Of a DNA stretch of 5,696 nt, positions 1 through 3,776 are shown piece after piece (position 1 is the first letter of the stretch; every line of letters starts with the position of its first letter). Both the position numbers and the translations under genes were made by a program. Source of the DNA: JBBQKI01 sp038326725 (GTDB lineage Bacteria; Bacteroidota; Bacteroidia; Flavobacteriales; Flavobacteriaceae); NCBI GenBank assembly GCA_038326725.1, contig JBBQKI010000068.1, positions 1 through 5,696 on the forward strand, in the 5' to 3' direction. The notes below the pieces were generated by a model. The model saw only the letters and a list, made by a program, of their open reading frames with translations. It was not told the origin of the DNA and did no database searches.

Positions 1-29
1 ACCTCCCTTTTGCAAAGGGAGGAGCTTTT
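1..29. repeat. Right end of intergenic palindromic element E (copy A, cut by window edge)
   Basis: The window opens inside a palindromic element. CCTCCCTTT (2-10) pairs with AAAGGGAGG (14-22) around a TGC loop, and the element ends with GGAGCTTTT (21-29). The same 3' end occurs at 568-595 and 1134-1161, so this is the right-hand end of a third copy whose left part lies outside the window. It lies 6 nt from the stop codon of the DUF559 gene. The loop differs from the other copies (TGC rather than TTC) while the stem is unchanged, which suggests the stem is what is conserved. Confidence 0.8.
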
Positions 30-35
30 TCTCTT

Positions 36-404
36 TTACTTACTTTTGAAATTCTGCCTTATTTCCATCATTACGGATTCCAAATTATCGAAGACCATTT
101 TGTTCTCAAAACGGATAACCTTAAAGCCTTTATTCTTCAAATATTCGGTTCGTACTTGGTCATATTCTGCTGCGGTCGTATTTTGATGCACCGCTCCGTC
201 AAGTTCGATAATCAACTTGTCCGAAGCCAAATAAAAATCGACAATATAGTTCCCGATACTATGTTGTTTGACAAATTTCTTTCCTTCGAGCTGTTTGGCC
301 TTCAAATTTTTCCACAAATATGCTTCAGCAGGGGTTAGATTCTTTCTAAGTTCCCTGCGGGATTCCAAGAGTTCCTTTTTATTGTGAATCTGTCTTTTTT
401 TCAT
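36..404 (-). CDS. DUF559 (Vsr-like) endonuclease-domain protein, intact copy
   Basis: This is a complete 122-residue single-domain protein of the DUF559 family (PF04480), which has a PD-(D/E)XK/Vsr-like endonuclease fold. The N-terminal helix carries the family signature LTPAEAYLW (23-31). Next come KQHSIGNYIVDF (46-57) and LIIELDGAVHQ (64-74), giving candidate metal ligands D56, E67 and D69 with H73 nearby. The C-terminal part, YDQVRTEYLKNKGFKVIRF (81-99), is also typical. Family members are usually about 110-130 residues, so the length is normal. It is predicted to be cytosolic, with no signal peptide or membrane segment. The ATG at 404 is preceded by AAGGA with 6 nt spacing, a plausible weak ribosome-binding site. 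The gene sits between two copies of the same palindromic element in direct orientation. The biological role of stand-alone DUF559 proteins is not firmly established: DNA cleavage is expected from the fold, but target and purpose are unknown. Confidence 0.9.
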   Translation of the reverse strand: MKKRQIHNKKELLESRRELRKNLTPAEAYLWKNLKAKQLEGKKFVKQHSIGNYIVDFYLASDKLIIELDGAVHQNTTAAEYDQVRTEYLKNKGFKVIRFENKMVFDNLESVMMEIRQNFKSK

Positions 405-419
405 TTTTGTTCCTTTTTT

Positions 420-447
420 AAAAGCTCCCCTCTTTTATAAAGAGGGG
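420..447 (-). terminator. Possible intrinsic terminator/attenuator before the DUF559 start
   Basis: Read on the minus strand this is a 9-bp GC-rich hairpin (CCCCTCTTT pairing with AAAGAGGGG) followed by AGCTTTT, the form of a rho-independent terminator, although the T-run is short and is followed by A's. It lies 15 nt upstream of the DUF559 ATG at 404. If active it would stop read-through from the right or attenuate DUF559 expression. The shape is seen in the sequence; the function is inferred. Confidence 0.4.
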
Positions 448-567
448 TGTCCGCCCTTGGCGGACGGGGAGATTAAGTTCCAAAACTTCGAAGTGCCTGT
501 ATTAAATTAGTTTTATTTATTTAAAACTAGCTCACATAATCCCTCCGTCTTCGCTAAAGCGAAGCCA

Positions 568-595
568 CCTCCCTTTTTCAAAGGGAGGAGCTTTT
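568..595 (+). terminator. Possible outward-reading terminator at the right end of element B
   Basis: On the plus strand a 9-bp stem (568-576 with 580-588, loop TTC) is followed by AGCTTTTCTCTTTT, a T-rich tail. Together with the left hairpin this means both ends of the element carry a hairpin plus AGCTTTT facing outward. No gene in the window is transcribed on the plus strand, so a role would be to block antisense transcription into the neighbouring gene. On the minus strand the same hairpin has a preceding A-run but no T-run, so it is not a canonical terminator for the gene ending at 601. Confidence 0.35.
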
Positions 596-600
596 CTCTT

Positions 601-969
601 TTACTTACTTTTGAAATTCTGCCTTATTTCCATCATTACGGATTCCAAATTATCGAAGACCATTTTGTTCTCGAAACGGATAACCTTAAAGCCTTTATCC
701 TATAAATAATCGGTTCGTACTTGGTCATATTCTGCTGCGGTCGTATTTTGATGCACCGCTCCGTCAAGTTCGATAATCAAATTGTCCGAAGCCAAATAAA
801 AATCGACGATATAATTCCCGATACTATGCTGTTTCGCGAATTTCTTTCCATCAAGCTGTTTGGCCTTCAAACAATTCCATAAAAAAGCTTCAGCAGGGGT
901 TAGATTCTTTCTAAGTTCCCTGCGGAATTCCAGGAGTTCCTTTTTATTGTGAATCTGTCTTTTATTCAT
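601..969 (-). pseudogene. DUF559 endonuclease-domain gene, broken by an in-frame stop (copy 2)
   Basis: This is a second copy of the neighbouring DUF559 gene, of identical length (369 bp with stop) and with no indels, differing by eye at about 23 positions. It reads 89 residues from ATG 969, then meets TAG at 702-700 where the intact copy has AAG (Lys90). Beyond the stop the frame continues as DKGFKVIRFENKM and on to the shared C-terminus FKSK and a TAA at 603-601. The lost part holds the last strand and helix of the fold. The acidic residues (D56, E67, D69) and H73 are all retained in the truncated part, so a partly folded product is possible but loss of activity is more likely. Other changes include S15F, K32N, N33C and V45A. 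The stretch GAVHQNTTAAEYDQVRT is identical in both copies. Upstream spacing and the AAGGA motif are as in the intact copy. Confidence 0.88.
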
Positions 970-984
970 TGTTGTTCCTTTTTT

Positions 985-1161
985 AAAAGCTCCCCTCTTT
1001 TATAAACGAGGGGTGTCCGCCCTTGACGGACGGGGAGATTAAGTTCCAAAACTTCGAAGTGCCTATATTAAGTTAGTTTTATTTATTCAAAACTTGCTCA
1101 CATAATCCCTCCGTCTTCGCTAAAGCGAAGGCACCTCCCTTTTTCAAAGGGAGGAGCTTTT
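985..1161. repeat. Intergenic palindromic element E, copy C (177 bp, degenerating)
   Basis: This copy has the same inverted ends (AAAAGCTCC 985-993, GGAGCTTTT 1153-1161) and the same order of internal hairpins as copy B, with about 96% identity by eye (six substitutions and one inserted base). Two changes damage stems: an extra C at 1007 bulges the left hairpin, and A1026 replaces G in the second stem (GTCCGCC/GACGGAC). The right hairpin (1134-1154) and CTTCGCT/AGCGAAG (1115-1130) are intact. The right end touches the permease stop codon directly, with no spacer. In copy B, and at the window edge, 5-6 nt separate the end from a stop. Confidence 0.87.
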
Positions 1162-3537
1162 TTATTCCGTTCTCAAGCTTTTTACAGGGTTTGCCATAGC
1201 TGCTTTTATTGCTTGGAAACTTACCGTTAAAAAAGCTATGACCAATGCCAATAGCCCTGCCAAGAAAAAGACCCACCATGAAATGGTAATTCTATAAGCA
1301 AAATTTTGAAGCCAATCATCCATAAAATACCATGAAATAGGAACCGCCAATACAATGGCAATTAAAACCAATTTTAGAAAATCCTTGGAAAGGAGCGTTG
1401 TTATACTTTTCACCGAGGCTCCCAACACTTTACGGATTCCGATTTCCTTTCTGCGCTGAAGTGTCATAAAGGTTGCAAGGCCAAATAGCCCCATGGCCGC
1501 AATTAAGATGGTAAGGGCGGTAAAAATACCGAATATTTTCGCAAGCCTGTCTTCAGAAGCATATTGAGCTTCAAAAGCATCATCCATAAAATGATATTCA
1601 AATGGACTTTCTGAATCATATTTTTCATAAATCGTTTTCATATGCTGAATAACCGTGGGCATGTTTACTTTCGAATTTATTTTTGCAAAAATACATCCAC
1701 CGTTTTCTGCCCATGATGATGCTACATCGTTATCCTGTATAACAAATAAACACAAGGCATCTATTTTATTATGAAGTGATGAAAAGTTAAAATCCTTTAA
1801 TACGCCTTGTATTTCATATTGATCATTTATTTTTTGGCTAATAGGGTTTGAATCTAAATTTAGTTTTTCCACCGCGGCCTGATTTATAATGGCGGTTAAT
1901 TTTTGGTTCCGATAAAATAGGGAGTCACTTGGGGGTGCTTGCCATTTCAGAGCCAACAATGAAATAAAATTTTGGTCCACGGTAAGTGTTGGTAAAAAAA
2001 CCATCTCGTCGCTGTTCTGACGCTTTACACTCTGTATATTGTAACCTGAATACATGGGGTGAAGGCTGACACTTGACTGTTTTACAGCGGGAAGTGATTG
2101 TATCTCTTGTTTGAAAGGAATAAAATGGCTTCCAACTTCCTTTTCAAATGGAATCATGACAATATTTTCGGTATCGACACCCGTTTCGGTATGTCTTAAA
2201 AAATATAGCTGCCGGTCTATCACGATACCGCAAATTATAAGAATGACTGATATAGCGAACTGAAAAACGGTGAAAAATTTCCGTACACCAATTCCGCTAC
2301 TTTGTTTGTTTAATTTACCATAGAGCACCATCACAGGTTTATAAGCGGATAAAAGAAAGGAGGGATAGAGTCCTGCCAGCAGCACTGTAATTATAAACAA
2401 TACTGCAAACGAAACCAGCATCGTGAGACTGTACAAAAATGAATCGTCCATAGAGATCTGCAAAAAGTCAAAAAAGTAGGGTTGGATTATCGCGCATAGC
2501 AGATAGCCCAATGCAAAGGCAATGATGGTATATAATGCCGACTCTATAAAGAACTGTACAGCTATGGTTTTTCTATTTGCGCCCAATACCTTTCTAACCC
2601 CAATTTCCTTGGAACGGGTCGTAGAGCGGGCCGTAGAAAGGCTGGCATAATTTAAAAGCGCCAAGAGTAAAATGAGCAATGCCACTAATGGGAAAATTTT
2701 AATGTACCTAATGTTGACAGCGTTTTCATTCAGGTGTACCTCGGTTAACGGTTTTAAAAGATACTTTAGGTTCATATGGCCATCCTCTCCTTTGATCTTA
2801 TTGATCTCCAGTAAACCAGCCTCGACCAACGCGATATCTGCCGATTCTTTCAATAAAAGATAGGTTGAGAAATCAGGACCATTGTCCTTTAAAAATTCCT
2901 TTTTCCCATCCATGGTGGCCATGCTCGAAAGGGATGCGACGAAATCATAGTCAATACTTGAATTAGAGGGGACGTTTTCGGCTATTCCGGTTACTGTAAA
3001 ATCATATTCATTATTGTAGCGGATCGTTTTACCAATGGGGTTTTGTTTTCCAAAATATTTTTCGGCCGCCTTTTTGGAGAGAACCACGGAAAAAGGTTCT
3101 AACAATACTTGATCTTTATCGCCATTAACTAATGGGAAAGAAAAGAAATTGAAAAAATTACTATCTGCCAATAGGAATTTACGCTCCGCAAACTTCAGCG
3201 AAGGCGATGCTACATTTTGAACGATTACGTTTTCGCGGGTTTGCCGATAACGCATAAAATCTTCGACGGATGGAATTTTTTCTTTGCTCGCCGCCGCATC
3301 CGAATACCCCATATAAGGCATGTAAATTGGGTCATTGCCCATTTTTATTTCAGATTGAACCTGATACAACCTATCCGCTTTATCATGAAATTTATCATAG
3401 CTGAATTCGTGCCCAACGTACAATACTATAAGCATGCAAACAGCAAGGCCAATAGCAAGACCAGTAATATTGATAGAAGAATATACCTTATGCCTTATCA
3501 AGTTCCGCCAAGCAATTTTTATATAGTTTTTGAACAT
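1162..3537 (-). CDS. FtsX/MacB-type two-module ABC transporter permease
   Basis: This is a complete 791-residue inner-membrane permease of the MacB/LolCE/FtsX superfamily (type VII ABC). It has two tandem modules, as is common for Bacteroidota paralogues of about 800 residues. Module 1: a membrane segment at about 21-43, a periplasmic MacB-PCD-like domain at about 45-277, then membrane segments at about 280-300, 327-352 and 370-392 (FtsX domain), with the cytoplasmic motif EIGVRKVLGA (311-320). Module 2: a membrane segment at about 421-441, a second periplasmic domain (442-667), then segments at about 668-690, 719-738 and 752-774, with EIGIRKVLGA (698-707). It ends in ANPVKSLRTE. There is no Walker motif, so it needs a separate ATPase that is not in this window. 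The frame is open up to 3666, but that part translates the adjacent palindromic repeat. The start MFKNYIKIAWRNLIRHK at 3537 is the usual N-terminus of this family and was chosen for that reason. No Shine-Dalgarno is seen. The substrate is unknown; relatives export peptides or drugs, move lipoproteins, or transmit mechanical signals. Confidence 0.93.
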   Translation of the reverse strand: MFKNYIKIAWRNLIRHKVYSSINITGLAIGLAVCMLIVLYVGHEFSYDKFHDKADRLYQVQSEIKMGNDPIYMPYMGYSDAAASKEKIPSVEDFMRYRQTRENVIVQNVASPSLKFAERKFLLADSNFFNFFSFPLVNGDKDQVLLEPFSVVLSKKAAEKYFGKQNPIGKTIRYNNEYDFTVTGIAENVPSNSSIDYDFVASLSSMATMDGKKEFLKDNGPDFSTYLLLKESADIALVEAGLLEINKIKGEDGHMNLKYLLKPLTEVHLNENAVNIRYIKIFPLVALLILLLALLNYASLSTARSTTRSKEIGVRKVLGANRKTIAVQFFIESALYTIIAFALGYLLCAIIQPYFFDFLQISMDDSFLYSLTMLVSFAVLFIITVLLAGLYPSFLLSAYKPVMVLYGKLNKQSSGIGVRKFFTVFQFAISVILIICGIVIDRQLYFLRHTETGVDTENIVMIPFEKEVGSHFIPFKQEIQSLPAVKQSSVSLHPMYSGYNIQSVKRQNSDEMVFLPTLTVDQNFISLLALKWQAPPSDSLFYRNQKLTAIINQAAVEKLNLDSNPISQKINDQYEIQGVLKDFNFSSLHNKIDALCLFVIQDNDVASSWAENGGCIFAKINSKVNMPTVIQHMKTIYEKYDSESPFEYHFMDDAFEAQYASEDRLAKIFGIFTALTILIAAMGLFGLATFMTLQRRKEIGIRKVLGASVKSITTLLSKDFLKLVLIAIVLAVPISWYFMDDWLQNFAYRITISWWVFFLAGLLALVIAFLTVSFQAIKAAMANPVKSLRTE

Positions 3538-3558
3538 AATTCTTGTTTTAATTTTTTT

Positions 3559-3714
3559 AGCTCCCCTCTTTTTAAAGGAGGGGAATGACTGCCGTTTACG
3601 GAAGAAAGGGGGGATTGACCCGCAAACATGCCCACATAATCCCTCTGACCCGCTAAAGCGAGCCACCTCCCTTTAAAAAACCCTGCCTGCCGGCAGGCAG
3701 GGGGAGGAGCTTTT
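3559..3714. repeat. Diverged palindromic element, copy D (156 bp) between the two permeases
   Basis: The layout matches copies B and C but the sequence has diverged. The left end is AGCTCC (3559-3564) with hairpin CCCCTC/GAGGGG (3563-3583), followed by a small CCGT/ACGG hairpin (3592-3601) where the others have GTCCGCC/GGCGGAC. Then come the shared motif CACATAATCCCTC (3633-3645), the shortened hairpin CGCT/AGCG (3651-3660), and the right arm CCTCCC (3666-3671) pairing with GGGAGG (3702-3707), ending in GGAGCTTTT (3706-3714). The AT-rich inverted repeat and ACTTCGAAGT of the other copies are absent. The left end lies 21 nt upstream of the permease ATG at 3537, so the element forms most of its 5' leader. 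I see no Bacteroidota-type promoter (TAnnTTTG) in this gap, so co-transcription with the upstream permease is plausible. Confidence 0.75.
3681..3702. repeat. Perfect 22-bp palindrome nested in the right hairpin of copy D
   Basis: CCCTGCCTGCC followed directly by its own reverse complement forms an 11+11 bp perfect palindrome. It occupies the loop of the CCTCCC/GGGAGG hairpin, where copies B and C have only a 3-nt loop. Its GC content is far above that of the surroundings. This looks like a second short palindromic family inserted into the first, or an extended loop arising by replication error. Confidence 0.85.
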
Positions 3715-3742
3715 CTTCCTCATCTTTTTGTTCAGCCCAATA

Positions 3743-3776
3743 CTTAATTCTCCGCCTGTGGCGGAATAAGGGGCTT
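3743..3776 (-). repeat. Short degenerate element fragment with hairpin, against the upstream permease stop
   Basis: Read on the minus strand, the stop codon TAA runs straight into AAGCCCC, then TTATTCCGCC, ACA, GGCGGA and GAATTAAG. This matches in outline the left end of element E on the plus strand (AAAAGCTCCCC, then GTCCGCC, loop, GGCGGAC, then GGAGATTAAG), but without the first hairpin. The stem CCGCC/GGCGG (3752-3764) starts 13 nt after the stop codon. It may be a remnant in inverted orientation relative to copy D and could act as a weak transcript-end hairpin. It has no T-run on the minus strand. The homology to E is a judgement by eye. Confidence 0.45.

Larger units (their letters stand above)
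420..595. repeat. Intergenic palindromic element E, copy B (176 bp, best preserved)
   Basis: The element is bounded by an inverted 9-mer, AAAAGCTCC (420-428) and GGAGCTTTT (587-595). Inside it, from left to right, are a hairpin with 9-bp stem CCCCTCTTT/AAAGAGGGG (427-447, loop TAT), a hairpin with 7-bp stem GTCCGCC/GGCGGAC (449-465, loop CTT), a 10-bp palindrome ACTTCGAAGT (485-494), an AT-rich inverted repeat TAGTTTT/AAAACTA (508-529), a hairpin CTTCGCT/AGCGAAG (549-564), and a hairpin CCTCCCTTT/AAAGGGAGG (568-588, loop TTC). I see no coding potential. It fills almost the whole gap between the intact DUF559 start (15 nt away) and the stop of the second copy (5 nt away). It differs from copy C at about 7 positions. 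It could be a MITE- or REPIN-like mobile repeat, or a transcript end/stability element. Confidence 0.88.
1..1161. repeat. Tandem array of DUF559 gene plus element E, period about 565 bp
   Basis: The block 1-595 aligns with 567-1161 at a shift of 565-566 bp through coding and non-coding parts alike (stop 36 with 601, ATG 404 with 969, element start 420 with 985). The array is therefore E-D-E-D*-E with all elements in the same orientation. Such a structure could arise by unequal recombination between direct E copies or by repeated insertion. Identity is about 94% in the gene and 96% in the element, so the duplication is not brand new. The left limit may lie outside the window. Confidence 0.9.

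Noticed and set aside
485..494. ACTTCGAAGT palindrome as an operator site
   Set aside because: It is repeated as part of the element in copy C and lies far from a recognisable promoter. It is better described as an internal part of the repeat.
601..702. Separate short gene encoding the DUF559 C-terminus
   Set aside because: The stretch after the in-frame TAG is homologous to the C-terminus of the intact copy and has no start codon of its own at its beginning, so it is the tail of the pseudogene.
1..1161. CRISPR array or IS element
   Set aside because: The repeats are about 176 bp with internal palindromes and are separated by a near-identical gene, not by unique short spacers. There is no transposase and no clear target-site duplication.
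1079..1279. Minus-strand 66-codon frame across the element C/permease boundary
   Set aside because: It overlaps the permease 3' end in another frame and part of it is repeat sequence. There is no family resemblance.
3217..3588. Plus-strand open frame of 123 codons opposite the permease 5' end
   Set aside because: It lies antisense to a strongly conserved permease and runs into the palindromic repeat. Its translation shows no recognisable domain, so it is a shadow frame.
3538..3776. Separate promoter for the downstream permease
   Set aside because: I looked for the Bacteroidota -7 motif TAnnTTTG on the minus strand and found no convincing match, so no promoter is called.
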